Shown here piece by piece: positions 16,266-24,984 of a DNA stretch of 64,000 bases. The notes below the pieces were generated by a model. The model made no database searches. It was given only the letters and a program-made list of their open reading frames with translations, and was not told the origin of the DNA. Origin of the DNA: Streptococcus oralis ATCC 35037 (lineage in GTDB: Bacteria > Bacillota > Bacilli > Lactobacillales > Streptococcaceae); NCBI RefSeq assembly GCF_900637025.1, contig NZ_LR134336.1:1867549-1931548 (forward strand), read 5' to 3'. The translations under genes and the position numbers were made by a program. Positions within the stretch are counted from its first letter, which is position 1. Each line of letters starts with the position of its first letter.

Positions 16266-17024
16266 TTAGGGACGTTTCCATTTAATCACATATTTTTCAC
16301 TAATATCGACCAATTTCATACCCAAAAGGCTGATAATCGACACCAGAATAATAATGGCAAACATGGTATCATACTGAAACAGTTTCTTGGACTGAATCAT
16401 GTAGACACCTAGTCCTTCAAAGCCTCCCAACCACTCAGATACCACTGTTGTGATAAAGGCGTAGGAGACACTGACCCTCAGACCTGCATAAAAGTAAGGT
16501 AGACTGACCGGGATTTTAAAATGCCACAGGATTTGCCAAGGATTCGCTCGCATCAGACTAAACAAGGTCAGCATATCCTTGTCACAATGCCTAAAACCAT
16601 CCAAAATGCTGACGATGATAGGGAAGGTTGTTGTCAGGATTATCAAGACAATCTTGGGCAAAATTCCATAGCCTAGCCACAAGACCAAGATAGGAGCTAT
16701 AGCAATGGTCGGAATGGTCTGAACAACCACCATCATAGGGTAGATAAGATCATTGAGCCAAGTCAGACTGTCCATAAGCACAGCCATGATACAGGCAATC
16801 AAGACTCCTAAGACTAGTCCGAGTAAAGCCACTCTCAAGGTCGCCCAGCTATGGTGCCAGAGAAATTCTCTGTCACGAACAAAGGCCTGGAGAATTTCAA
16901 AAGGAGTTGGTAGGATAAACTTGGGTAAAAGTTTGAATATTCCCGCTAACTGCCAGATTGACAAGACTCCTAGAAAACCCAATAGACTAATGTGTCGTCT
17001 CAGTATACTTTTCAAGTTTCTCAT
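16266..17024 (-). CDS. ABC transporter permease, thiamine precursor uptake (ThiX-like)
   Basis: This 252-residue permease of the binding-protein-dependent type has about six membrane segments and the EAA-loop pattern (around FSLMRANPWQILWHFKIPVSLPYF) that contacts the ATPase. It overlaps the upstream thiamine-binding protein gene by 38 bases in another frame, so its start codon lies inside that gene and translation is probably coupled; GGAG lies about 15 bases before it, which is further than usual. The substrate is inferred from the riboswitch and the binding-protein family. Confidence 0.88.
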   Translation of the reverse strand: MRNLKSILRRHISLLGFLGVLSIWQLAGIFKLLPKFILPTPFEILQAFVRDREFLWHHSWATLRVALLGLVLGVLIACIMAVLMDSLTWLNDLIYPMMVVVQTIPTIAIAPILVLWLGYGILPKIVLIILTTTFPIIVSILDGFRHCDKDMLTLFSLMRANPWQILWHFKIPVSLPYFYAGLRVSVSYAFITTVVSEWLGGFEGLGVYMIQSKKLFQYDTMFAIIILVSIISLLGMKLVDISEKYVIKWKRP

Positions 17025-17277
17025 CGATGCTTAAAATTTCTCCTACATTTATTTTGACATTTGCAAAGACATTATCTGCCTCCTGCCCAGCCACTTCAAG
17101 CGCTTCTTTGAGAATGCGCATGAGCTCATCAAACTCTCCTTCCAAAACCGTTTCAAATGGTGTCACTACCATGGTCGCGGACTGAGCTTGCAGATAAGCA
17201 ATCACCTGATCGATAATAGCAATTCGATCAATCCCCTGTGATAGGGGCAAGACTTGCAAGGCAATGCTTGCTTTCAT
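16987..17277 (-). CDS. Thiamine-binding protein of the MTH1187/YkoF family
   Basis: This 96-residue protein is a single MTH1187-type (DUF77, thiamine-binding) domain. Family members bind thiamine or HMP and are often found with thiamine transport genes. It is the first gene after a TPP riboswitch and precedes the permease, whose first codons overlap it by 38 bases. AGGAGG lies 6 bases before the ATG. It is probably cytoplasmic, since no signal peptide is present; it may buffer or sense the imported pyrimidine. The biochemical role of this family is poorly defined. Confidence 0.82.
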   Translation of the reverse strand: MKASIALQVLPLSQGIDRIAIIDQVIAYLQAQSATMVVTPFETVLEGEFDELMRILKEALEVAGQEADNVFANVKINVGEILSIDEKLEKYTETTH

Positions 17278-17310
17278 AAAAACCTCCTTTTCTCAGGTTT
17301 CCCTTTGACA

Positions 17311-17343
17311 AAAAGAAAAACCTTTGCCATATATGGAAAAGGT
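17311..17343 (-). terminator. Riboswitch-controlled intrinsic terminator
   Basis: The minus strand forms ACCTTTTCCATAT / ATATGGCAAAGGT followed by TTTTTCTTTTT, between the TPP aptamer and the first gene. It is the expression platform: thiamine pyrophosphate binding should favour this stem and stop transcription. Confidence 0.85.
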
Positions 17344-17362
17344 GCAGAATTCGGCTAAGTAT

Positions 17363-17442
<80 letters not shown>

Positions 17443-17456
17443 TCTTATATGGAAAT

Positions 17457-17485
17457 ATAGTAACGCAAATACAAGGAAAAGTCAA
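17457..17485 (-). promoter_or_regulatory. Promoter of the thiamine operon
   Basis: Minus strand TTGACT (17480-17485), 17-base spacer, TACTAT (17457-17462), ending about 15 bases before the aptamer. Confidence 0.75.
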
Positions 17486-17554
17486 GGAAACTGCTTACAG
17501 AAAACCATGAAAAAGAGTTTGAAGGCAAATGCTTCAAACTCTATCATAGCTTTC

Positions 17555-20188
17555 TTATTTAGCCTCGTACCAGGTTGCCCCTTCATTCTCATCTGCGATA
17601 AGGGGAACACTGAGCTGGATAGCTTCTTCCATGGTTTGTTTCACTAGATCTTTAACGGCTGCTAGTTCTGATTTCGGAACTTCAAGGACGATTTCATCGT
17701 GCACTTGCAAGAGCATCTTGGTCTGATAGCCACCTTCCACTAGAGCTTTGTCTAGCTGGATCATTGCAATCTTGAGAATATCTGCTGCCGAACCCTGGAT
17801 AGGAGAGTTGATGGCAGTCCGCTCTGCAAAACCACGAATGTTGAAGTTACGCGAATTGATATCTGGTAACTCACGACGACGCTTGAAGAGGGTCTCTACA
17901 TAGCCCTTATCACGCGCTTCACGTACCACTTCTTCCATATAGTTTTTGATTCCAGGAAAACGTTCAAAGTAAGTGTCAATGTAGGCTTTGGCCTTCTTAC
18001 GACTAATACCAAGATTGTTTGCCAAACCAAAATCTGAAATCCCGTAAACCACTCCAAAGTTTACCGCCTTGGCATTACGACGGTCGTTTGGAGTCACATC
18101 TTCAGGACGTTCAATGCCAAAGACCCGCATGGCCGTTGAAGTATGGATGTCAGCTCCTTCTTGGAAAGCCTTAATTAAGTGCTCATCTTTAGAAATATGA
18201 GCCAAAACGCGCAATTCAATCTGTGAATAGTCCGAGCTGAGCAACACACTATCCTCCCACTCAGGGACAAAAGCTTTACGAATGAGACGGCCTTGTTCCA
18301 AGCGAACAGGGATATTTTGCAAGTTTGGATCCACACTAGACAAACGCCCAGTCTGAGTCAAATCCTGCACATAGCGCGTGTGGATCTTGCCATCATCCAA
18401 AATCCAGTCTTGCAAACCAATCACATAAGTGGATTGAATCTTAGCAATCTGACGGTAGTCGAGGATTTTTTTAACAATCGGAGCAATAGGAGCTAGACGC
18501 TCTAGCACATCCACGGCCGTCGAGTAACCTGTCTTGGTTTTCTTAGTGTACTCTAGAGGAAGACCGAGTTTTTCAAAGAGAAGCACACCCAACTGCTTAG
18601 GAGAATTGATATTAAACTCCTCACCAGCCAGTTCGTAAATCTCTTGAGTGAGTTGCTCAATGACAACCTCATTTTCAGCCTGCATTTCAAGTAGGGTTTC
18701 TTTTTTGACCTTGATACCAGCAATTTCCATCTTAGCAAGGACAAAAGCCAGAGGTTGCTCCATATCATAGAGGAGATCTAACTGTCCATGTTCACTGAGT
18801 TTTTCGAGTAAAACCGGCTCTGTTTCAACCAATACTGCAACCTTGCGAGCCAAATGCTCCAAGAATTTCTCTCTCTCAGGGATAGCTTTCTTGACCCCCT
18901 TACCGTAGAAAGTCTCATCATCGACTAGGTAAGTTTGACTATAGAGACTAGCAATAGTTGAAATTTCATTATTCTCGACAGTAGAGAGTAAGTATTTTGC
19001 CAAGCGACTGTCAAAAGCAGGTGCCTGCAGGTTCAAACCCAAGCGATTTAAAAGAACCTTCGCTTTCTTAAAGTCATACACTTTCAGAGATGTTTTTTCT
19101 AAAAATTCCTTGAAAATCGGCTCTTGCAAAAGCTCAAGTTTGTCTGTGGCGTAAAGTTTATCCCCACAGGACCAGGCAAAACCAACCAAATCATCTGTAT
19201 GGTAGTTTTCCCCAAAGAGTTCAAAGTGGAAGATAGAGTCGGCACTCAGCATGTCTTGACTAACGTGGTCAACGATGGCGAAATCCAAACTTTCAGGCGC
19301 ATCCGTTGACGAAATATTTAAAGCTTGTTTGAGCTGTTTGAAGCCCATCTCATCGTAGAATTTCCCAAGATTTTCCACATCTGGGCCATTATAGACCAAA
19401 TCATCAAGGCCAATCTCAATCGGTGCCTGAGTCTCAATGGTCGCTAGTGTTTTAGATAAAAAGGCTTGTTCCTTATCATTGATGAGATTTTCCTTCATCT
19501 TAGAAGCCTTCATCCCATCAATATTTTCATAAATACCCTCAAGCGAACCATGCTCCAGCAAGAGCTTGATACCCGTCTTTTCACCGATTTTCGTGACACC
19601 AGGGATATTATCAGACTTATCCCCCATGAGGGCCTTAAGATCAATGAACTGAGCTGGCGTGAGGCCCATCTTTTCCATGAGATAGTCCGGCGTAAAGGCC
19701 TCAAACTCAGCCACACCTTTTTTGGAAATCTCGACCACCGTATGCTCGTCCGTCAACTGGATCAAATCCTTATCTCCACTGACGATAGTCACATCAAAAG
19801 AATCCTTCTCAGCCAAACGGCCTAGAGTTCCGATGATATCATCCGCTTCATACTGAGCCAACTCATAATGGCGAATCCCAAGGTGGTCTAACAACTCACG
19901 AATGAAGGGAAATTGCTCACGAAACTCATCTGGAGTTTTAGCACGGCCACCCTTGTAGTCTGCATACATCTCTGTTCGGAAAGTCGTCTTGCCTGCATCA
20001 AAGGCTACCAAAACATGGCTGGGCTCAACCCGCTCTAAGACATGATTCAACATGAGTTGAAAGCCATAGATTGCATTGGTATGAAGGCCATTAGCATTTT
20101 TAAAACGATCCAACTGCTGATAGAGCGCAAAAAAAGCTCGAAAAGCAACTGAAGATCCATCAATTAATAATAATTTTTTCTTGTCCAT
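17555..20188 (-). CDS. polA: DNA polymerase I
   Basis: This 877-residue enzyme fills gaps, removes RNA primers and repairs DNA. The N-terminal part (about 1-290) is the 5'-3' exonuclease with LLIDGSS and GDKSDNIPGV. The central part (about 310-470) has the 3'-5' exonuclease fold but, as known for pneumococcal PolA, I do not see an intact proofreading DEDD set. The C-terminal polymerase has motif A (SSDYSQIELR), motif B (RRNAKAVNFGVVYG) and motif C (QVHDEIVLE). I use the MDKKKLLL start, matching the family; a longer in-frame start adds 12 unsupported residues, although the ribosome binding site at the chosen start is weak. Confidence 0.95.
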   Translation of the reverse strand: MDKKKLLLIDGSSVAFRAFFALYQQLDRFKNANGLHTNAIYGFQLMLNHVLERVEPSHVLVAFDAGKTTFRTEMYADYKGGRAKTPDEFREQFPFIRELLDHLGIRHYELAQYEADDIIGTLGRLAEKDSFDVTIVSGDKDLIQLTDEHTVVEISKKGVAEFEAFTPDYLMEKMGLTPAQFIDLKALMGDKSDNIPGVTKIGEKTGIKLLLEHGSLEGIYENIDGMKASKMKENLINDKEQAFLSKTLATIETQAPIEIGLDDLVYNGPDVENLGKFYDEMGFKQLKQALNISSTDAPESLDFAIVDHVSQDMLSADSIFHFELFGENYHTDDLVGFAWSCGDKLYATDKLELLQEPIFKEFLEKTSLKVYDFKKAKVLLNRLGLNLQAPAFDSRLAKYLLSTVENNEISTIASLYSQTYLVDDETFYGKGVKKAIPEREKFLEHLARKVAVLVETEPVLLEKLSEHGQLDLLYDMEQPLAFVLAKMEIAGIKVKKETLLEMQAENEVVIEQLTQEIYELAGEEFNINSPKQLGVLLFEKLGLPLEYTKKTKTGYSTAVDVLERLAPIAPIVKKILDYRQIAKIQSTYVIGLQDWILDDGKIHTRYVQDLTQTGRLSSVDPNLQNIPVRLEQGRLIRKAFVPEWEDSVLLSSDYSQIELRVLAHISKDEHLIKAFQEGADIHTSTAMRVFGIERPEDVTPNDRRNAKAVNFGVVYGISDFGLANNLGISRKKAKAYIDTYFERFPGIKNYMEEVVREARDKGYVETLFKRRRELPDINSRNFNIRGFAERTAINSPIQGSAADILKIAMIQLDKALVEGGYQTKMLLQVHDEIVLEVPKSELAAVKDLVKQTMEEAIQLSVPLIADENEGATWYEAK

Positions 20189-20268
20189 ACACCCATTATA
20201 AAGGAAAGCAAGGAAAAATACCATCGGAAAGAGCTGAAAAACGTGGACTTGTCCCTATTTCACCATAA

Positions 20269-20301
20269 AAAAGAAAAGGACCATTCAAATCCTTTTCTTT
20301 T
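20269..20301 (-). terminator. Terminator after the 1020-residue surface protein gene
   Basis: AAAAGAAAAGGA and TCCTTTTCTTTT form a 12-bp stem with a 9-base loop, with a T-rich minus-strand exit. Confidence 0.8.
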
Positions 20302-20317
20302 ATTGATTTCATGCGAT

Positions 20318-23300
20318 TTATTTATTAAATTTTCTCTTTGCAAATGGTAGCAAACCAAGAAGGAGACCAACAAATCCTAGTGATGCGACTGCTGAAGCAT
20401 CTTTACTTCCTGTATTTGGAAGGAGTTGCTCATCCGTTGCTGCAGGCGCTTTATAGGTACGATCTTGTTCAGTTCCAAGAGTAGGGTTTGTAGCCAAAGG
20501 AGCTACACTGCCAGTGTATTCCGGAACTTCATTTACTGCAGGCTCAATCTTTTCAGCATAGGCTGGAATAGTAGCCACTGCCGGAGCACCACTTTCTCCA
20601 TAAACTGGAACATTTGCTAGGGCTGGGGCACCACTTTCTCCATAAGCTGGAACATTCGCTACGGCTGGAGCGCCACTTTCTCCATAAGGCAGAGCATTGT
20701 TTACTATTGGTGTTCCGCTTTCTCCATAAGCTGGAACATTCGCTACGACTGGAGCGCCACTTTCTGCATAAGGCGGAGTGTTGTTTACTATTGGTGTACC
20801 GCTTTCTCCGTAAGCTGGAACATTCGCTACGGCTGGAGCGCCACTTTCTGCATAAGGCGGAGTGTTGTTTACTATTGGGGCACCGCTTTCTCCGTAAGCT
20901 GGAACGTTCGCTACGACTGGAGCGCCACTTTCTGCATAGGCTGGGAGTTCATTTACAGCAGCTTCTACCGCATTTGCACCTTTGTTGTATTCTGGCAACT
21001 CTGCAGTTGCAGCTTCTACTGCGTTCACCCCACCTTTAAAGTCTTCAATTTCAAGAACAGCTGACATGACACTACTTAGAGTCTTAATAGCATCCTCATA
21101 GTCTACTAAAGCTTGTTGCAAGTCTTTTACTTGACTATTCTTGTCACCAGAAACTTGTAAACTTGATAACTGCGCTTTAATCTTAGCAACTTGCTCTTCT
21201 AATTTACTTAGCTCAAGTTTTTTTGCATTACTATTTTCTTCCGCTGCTTCCTTATCTGCTGCAGCCAGTTTAGCTTGATCTTGGCTTGAGAAATCTTCTT
21301 GGCTCATCGCTTCGGCCGGTGTCACCTGATCACTGTCTTCTGCTAAGAAATCGTCTAACAAATCTGACGCTTCGATGTCACCTTCTTCGATGGCTTTCAA
21401 GATGCCGTCCTTGCCAATCACTTCTTTAGCCGCCTTGATGGCTGCTTCCTTATCAGTGATAGTGGCATCCTTGTTGATGTCGTCGATGGTTGATTTTTCA
21501 ATTTTTTCTAGGGTAGCGATTAGATCTGAGCGAACTTTTGCTGCTTCTTCCGCCGCTTCCTTGTCAGCTGCAGTTAGCTTGGCTTGGTCTTGGCTTGAAA
21601 GTTGAGATTGAGTTTTTGCTTCGGCTGGTGTTACTTGATCGCTGTCCTCTGCCAAAAAATCTGCCAACAAGTCGGACGCTTCGACGTCGCCTTCTTCGAT
21701 AGCTTTCAAGATAGCATCCTTGCCAATCACTTCTTTAGCTGCCTTAATCGCCGCTTCCTTATCAGTGATAGTGGCATCCTTGTTGATGTCGTCGATGGTT
21801 GATTGTTCGATACCTTCAAGGGCAGTCAACAATTCGCTGTGAGCCTTTGCTTCTGCAGCTTGCTTAGCTTCTTCCTCTTTCTTGGCTTCCTCAGCCGCTT
21901 CCTTGTCCGCTGCAGCGAGTGTAGCTTGGTCTTGGCTAGAAAGTTGAGATTGAGTTTTTGCTTCGGCCGGTGTCACCTGATCACTGTCTTCTGCCAAGAA
22001 ATCATCTAACAAGTCGGACGCTTCGATGTCACCTTCTTCGATGGCTTTCAAGATGCCGTCCTTGCCAATCACTTCTTTAGCTGCCTTAATCGCCGCTTCC
22101 TTATCAGTAATAGAAGCATCTTTGTTGATGTCGTCGATGGTTGATTTTTCGATACCTTCAAGAGCAGTCAACAATTCGCTGTGAGCCTTTGCTTCTGCAG
22201 CTTGTTTAGCCTCTTCTTCTTTCTTAGCTTCTTCCGCTGCTTCCTTGTCCGCTGCAGCCAGTTTTGCTTGGTCTTGACTTGAGAAATCTTCTTGGCTCGT
22301 CGCTTCGGCCGGTGTCACCTGATCACTGTCTTCTGCTAAGAAATCGTCTAACAAATCTGACGCTTCGATGTCACCTTCTTCGATGGCTTTCAAGATGCCG
22401 TCCTTGCCAATCACTTCTTTAGCCGCCTTGATGGCTGCTTCCTTATCAGTGATAGTGGCATCCTTGTTGATGTCGTCGATGGTTGATTTTTCAATTTTTT
22501 CTAGGGTAGCGATTAGATCTGAGCGAACTTTTGCTGCATCAACCTGAGCCTCTTTATCAGCTTCATCTAACTTAGCTTGGTCTTCATCTGTGAATTCTGA
22601 TACAGGTTCAGCTACTGTTTTGTGCTCGCTCGTATCTGCTGGCCAGTCTACAATAACATCACCAATCTCCAAATCCTCATCTGCGATAGCCTTCAAAAGA
22701 TCTTCTTTACCAATCTCTTCTTTGGCTTCTTTGATAGCCGCTTCTTTATCGGTTATTGAAGCATCTTTTTTAATATCTTCAATTACAGCATTTTCAAGAG
22801 ATTCTAGGGCTTGAACCAGAGCATCCGTCGCTTGAGACACTTGTTCTTTGGCATCTTTTTCAGCCTGGTCTAGTAGAGCCTTCTCCTCAGTAGATAATTT
22901 TTTATTAGTTTGAACTTCAGGACCTGTTACCACAGCCTTATCTTCTGCACCTTCTGGCAATTCAGCGATGATATTATCTAAGCTAAGCTCTCCAGACTCA
23001 AGAGTATCTGAAATATACATCTTACCGATATATTCCTTCACAGCTTCAGCTGCATCCTCTTTGTCCTCAATCGCTTCCTTATCCTTAATATCACTAATAG
23101 CCTGTTCCTCAAGTTCATCCAAAGCCTTCATCAACTCTTCTTTGGTCATTTTAGCTGGATTTGTCGCACCAGGATTAGCTGGACTAGCGTTTTCTGATCC
23201 CTTTTCAGTTTGAGCACCGCTCTCCCCTTCTGTTCCAGCTTGTGGTTGTGCAGGAGCAACTGCCTGCTCTTCTGCTTTCCCTTCATCTGCCTTAACTACT

Positions 23301-23380
23301 GAAGGCTGTGAAACGAGTACACTAGCACCCAATACAGCTGCACTTGCTAAACTTGTTAAAATAACTTTCCTCTTGTCCAT
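20318..23380 (-). CDS. LPNTG-anchored repeat surface protein
   Basis: This 1020-residue cell-wall protein has a signal peptide (about 1-31, ending VVKADEG), six imperfect acidic, mostly helical repeats of about 100-115 residues (about 80-700; core STIDDINKDATITDKEAAIK), a coiled-coil stretch (about 715-780), about eleven 14-residue Pro/Tyr repeats (PAYGESGAPAVANV type) and LPNTG at 987-991 with a membrane anchor. The Pro-rich part probably spans the cell wall and the helical repeats project outward. The repeats resemble those of other streptococcal surface proteins, but I cannot name a ligand. It has its own promoter and terminator. Two repeats are identical over 238 bases at DNA level, showing recent exchange. 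Confidence 0.85.
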   Translation of the reverse strand: MDKRKVILTSLASAAVLGASVLVSQPSVVKADEGKAEEQAVAPAQPQAGTEGESGAQTEKGSENASPANPGATNPAKMTKEELMKALDELEEQAISDIKDKEAIEDKEDAAEAVKEYIGKMYISDTLESGELSLDNIIAELPEGAEDKAVVTGPEVQTNKKLSTEEKALLDQAEKDAKEQVSQATDALVQALESLENAVIEDIKKDASITDKEAAIKEAKEEIGKEDLLKAIADEDLEIGDVIVDWPADTSEHKTVAEPVSEFTDEDQAKLDEADKEAQVDAAKVRSDLIATLEKIEKSTIDDINKDATITDKEAAIKAAKEVIGKDGILKAIEEGDIEASDLLDDFLAEDSDQVTPAEATSQEDFSSQDQAKLAAADKEAAEEAKKEEEAKQAAEAKAHSELLTALEGIEKSTIDDINKDASITDKEAAIKAAKEVIGKDGILKAIEEGDIEASDLLDDFLAEDSDQVTPAEAKTQSQLSSQDQATLAAADKEAAEEAKKEEEAKQAAEAKAHSELLTALEGIEQSTIDDINKDATITDKEAAIKAAKEVIGKDAILKAIEEGDVEASDLLADFLAEDSDQVTPAEAKTQSQLSSQDQAKLTAADKEAAEEAAKVRSDLIATLEKIEKSTIDDINKDATITDKEAAIKAAKEVIGKDGILKAIEEGDIEASDLLDDFLAEDSDQVTPAEAMSQEDFSSQDQAKLAAADKEAAEENSNAKKLELSKLEEQVAKIKAQLSSLQVSGDKNSQVKDLQQALVDYEDAIKTLSSVMSAVLEIEDFKGGVNAVEAATAELPEYNKGANAVEAAVNELPAYAESGAPVVANVPAYGESGAPIVNNTPPYAESGAPAVANVPAYGESGTPIVNNTPPYAESGAPVVANVPAYGESGTPIVNNALPYGESGAPAVANVPAYGESGAPALANVPVYGESGAPAVATIPAYAEKIEPAVNEVPEYTGSVAPLATNPTLGTEQDRTYKAPAATDEQLLPNTGSKDASAVASLGFVGLLLGLLPFAKRKFNK
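20500..20960 (-). repeat. 42-bp tandem repeats encoding the wall-spanning Pro/Tyr region
   Basis: Nine good and two degenerate units of 14 codons follow one another, alternating between AVANV-ending and IVNNT-ending types. This alternation implies that the array grew by duplication of 84-bp pairs. Confidence 0.88.
21230..23140 (-). repeat. Six long helical repeats in the surface protein gene
   Basis: Units of about 300-345 bases encode the DDINKD-ITDKEAA-KEVIGKDGILKAIEEGD pattern. The segments 21307-21544 and 22300-22537 (units 6 and 3 from the N-terminus) are identical over 238 bases; units 4 and 5 share a KKEEEAKQAAEAKA linker. Confidence 0.9.
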
Positions 23381-23412
23381 TAGACAATGCCCCTTTATGG
23401 TTTTTGATATTA

Positions 23413-23442
23413 TTATATTATACTATTCAAAGAACGTCAACT
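23413..23442 (-). promoter_or_regulatory. Promoter of the 1020-residue surface protein gene
   Basis: Minus strand TTGACG, 17-base spacer and TATAAT, with a second overlapping TATAAT just upstream. It shares the AGTTGAC-TTCT ... TATAATATAAT layout with the adhesin promoter at 14326-14353. Positions are approximate to a base or two. Confidence 0.75.
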
Positions 23443-23495
23443 AATTCGATATCCATTTTAAAATTTTATGAACAAGAAGAAAGCCTGTATGATGT

Positions 23496-24617
23496 TTAAG
23501 AGACACTTCCTATTCTTGCCCCATCACTGTTGAGTCTATAGCCATCAATAATCGTATTAACAGCTAAGGCTCCCGAAGCATCGACATAGTAGTGTTTGCC
23601 CGAGACTTGGAACCATTGACTAGCTTTCATCCGACCAGATTCCTCTAAGTAATACCAAGTTCCCTTGTCTTTAAGCCATCCCATCTGCATCTCACCCGAA
23701 GCCTTCAGGTAATACCAGTGAGAGCCATCCTTAATCCAGCCAGTTGACATGACCCCATTTTCTTTTAAATGATACCAATTGCCATTGACTTTTTTCCATC
23801 CTGTCGCTAGCTTACCATTCTCTCGGTAATACCAACTCCCTCCTTCTTTTTTCCAGCCTTTCTCTGTATTGATTAGCTCTGCATACTGCACATATCTTCT
23901 AGAACCGCTATAAGACAAATAACCGAGCCACTTATAACCATCCTTTTCAATAACCTGGTCATAACTCACACTCTCACCAGCATAATAGTAGTCAATAACC
24001 GGTCCTGTGCTTGATGGGTGGTCCATAATAGGTGATTTCCCCGTGAATACTATTGTCCCACTAGACGGAAGCTCTGAGCTACGAGCATTCTCACCCGCAC
24101 TATGGCTAGTAGATAAATCCTTGAAATGAATAAAACCTGTCATAGAACTAGCCTTGACTTTTCGACGGTTATACTTTTCTCGAACCCCATAGTTATACTC
24201 TTCGATTTCAATCGTATCCCCCGACACATTTGATACCCAGGCCACGTGCCCATAATAACCTTCTGTCGACCAAGCAATAGCCCCAACTTCTGGCTTAGTA
24301 TCCACACGATAGCCTTCTCGCCTTGCACGATGTCCCCATTCATTCGCATTTCCATAGGCAGGAGGAATCTCAAAGCCATTTACACTACTCAAACGAAAGG
24401 CCGCAAAAGAGGTACACTGGCGAGAATACATCCGCCACTGATCGATTTCAACACTACCATTTTTGTAGTGAAGTGGATAGTCATCTCCACGCGCTACACT
24501 GTCGGCTTGAACCGATTCCCCACCAAACAAAAAGGTACTTGTAACAAACAAAGTAGCCAGCCCTACACTCAACTGAGTACATCTACTCTTCTTAACTCCT
24601 GATTTAAAAAACGTCAT
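23496..24617 (-). CDS. cbpD: Choline-binding murein hydrolase CbpD
   Basis: This 373-residue secreted protein has a signal peptide (about 1-39), a CHAP amidase/endopeptidase domain (about 45-170) with the catalytic cysteine in YSRQCTSF and histidine in YYGHVAWV, one SH3b domain (about 185-250) and about five choline-binding repeats of the GWKK-x-GSWYYL type. It matches CbpD, the fratricide effector released by competent pneumococci to lyse non-competent siblings; the pneumococcal protein is longer, with two SH3b domains. A SigX-type box (CCCGAATA, core CGAATA intact) lies 48 bases upstream, so late competence expression is likely. The start follows AAGGAG. Confidence 0.88.
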   Translation of the reverse strand: MTFFKSGVKKSRCTQLSVGLATLFVTSTFLFGGESVQADSVARGDDYPLHYKNGSVEIDQWRMYSRQCTSFAAFRLSSVNGFEIPPAYGNANEWGHRARREGYRVDTKPEVGAIAWSTEGYYGHVAWVSNVSGDTIEIEEYNYGVREKYNRRKVKASSMTGFIHFKDLSTSHSAGENARSSELPSSGTIVFTGKSPIMDHPSSTGPVIDYYYAGESVSYDQVIEKDGYKWLGYLSYSGSRRYVQYAELINTEKGWKKEGGSWYYRENGKLATGWKKVNGNWYHLKENGVMSTGWIKDGSHWYYLKASGEMQMGWLKDKGTWYYLEESGRMKASQWFQVSGKHYYVDASGALAVNTIIDGYRLNSDGARIGSVS

Positions 24618-24643
24618 TCATTCTCCTTAATAATATAAATTTC

Positions 24644-24657
24644 CGAGGTTACCCTCG
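24644..24657 (-). other. Stable GNRA-type hairpin in the cbpD leader
   Basis: The transcript contains CGAGG-GTAA-CCTCG, a five-pair stem closed by a GUAA tetraloop, between the competence box and the ribosome binding site. It could stabilise the 5' end of the message. Confidence 0.45.
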
Positions 24658-24664
24658 TTTATAC

Positions 24665-24672
24665 TATTCGGG
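24665..24672 (-). promoter_or_regulatory. Competence (SigX) box of cbpD
   Basis: The minus strand reads CCCGAATA, keeping the CGAATA core of the TACGAATA cin-box but differing in the first two positions. It lies 48 bases before the cbpD start. Confidence 0.65.
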
Positions 24673-24682
24673 AGAAAAAGAA

Positions 24683-24710
24683 AAAAGTGAGCAAAGCTCA
24701 CTTCATTTTA
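24683..24710 (-). terminator. Terminator after veg
   Basis: Minus strand GTGAGC-TTT-GCTCAC followed by six T. It separates the dnaB-veg transcript from cbpD. Confidence 0.82.
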
Positions 24711-24716
24711 GGATTC

Positions 24717-24983
24717 TTAGTCTAGATAGCGAATCAAGTTCTTTTCTGTCAAGATATCTGAGTAGGTGAAGGATTCAACGTAGACATTGGCTTGTTTGTC
24801 TCCTTCAACATCCCCAAATTCAACGATAAATAGAGATGGATAAACCTCAATTAGCTTACCCAATCTATTTTTTTGGCGCTTACGGCCATTTTCCAAAGTC
24901 ATTTCAACGACTTGTCCCTCATGCGCCTTGATCTCTTCTTTGATTTTTTTCATCTTGGCTACATCTGTAAATGCATCTGACAT
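24717..24983 (-). CDS. veg: Veg family protein
   Basis: This 88-residue protein matches the Veg family, small conserved Firmicute proteins linked in Bacillus to biofilm gene control and spore germination but without a known biochemical activity. It shows the basic centre (GRKRQKNRLGKL) and the PSLFIVEF segment typical of the family. It begins one base after the dnaB stop, so it is translated from the dnaB message, and it is followed by a terminator. Confidence 0.88.
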   Translation of the reverse strand: MSDAFTDVAKMKKIKEEIKAHEGQVVEMTLENGRKRQKNRLGKLIEVYPSLFIVEFGDVEGDKQANVYVESFTYSDILTEKNLIRYLD

Positions 24984-24984
24984 C

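Noticed and set aside
16266..17277. Frameshift suspected where the permease and thiamine-binding protein genes overlap by 38 bases
   Set aside because: Both frames are complete, each with its own start and family-typical ends, so this is an overlapping gene pair.
20500..20960. Short regularly spaced repeats resembling a CRISPR array
   Set aside because: The 42-base units are contiguous codons of an open frame encoding Pro/Tyr repeats, with no unique spacers and no cas genes.
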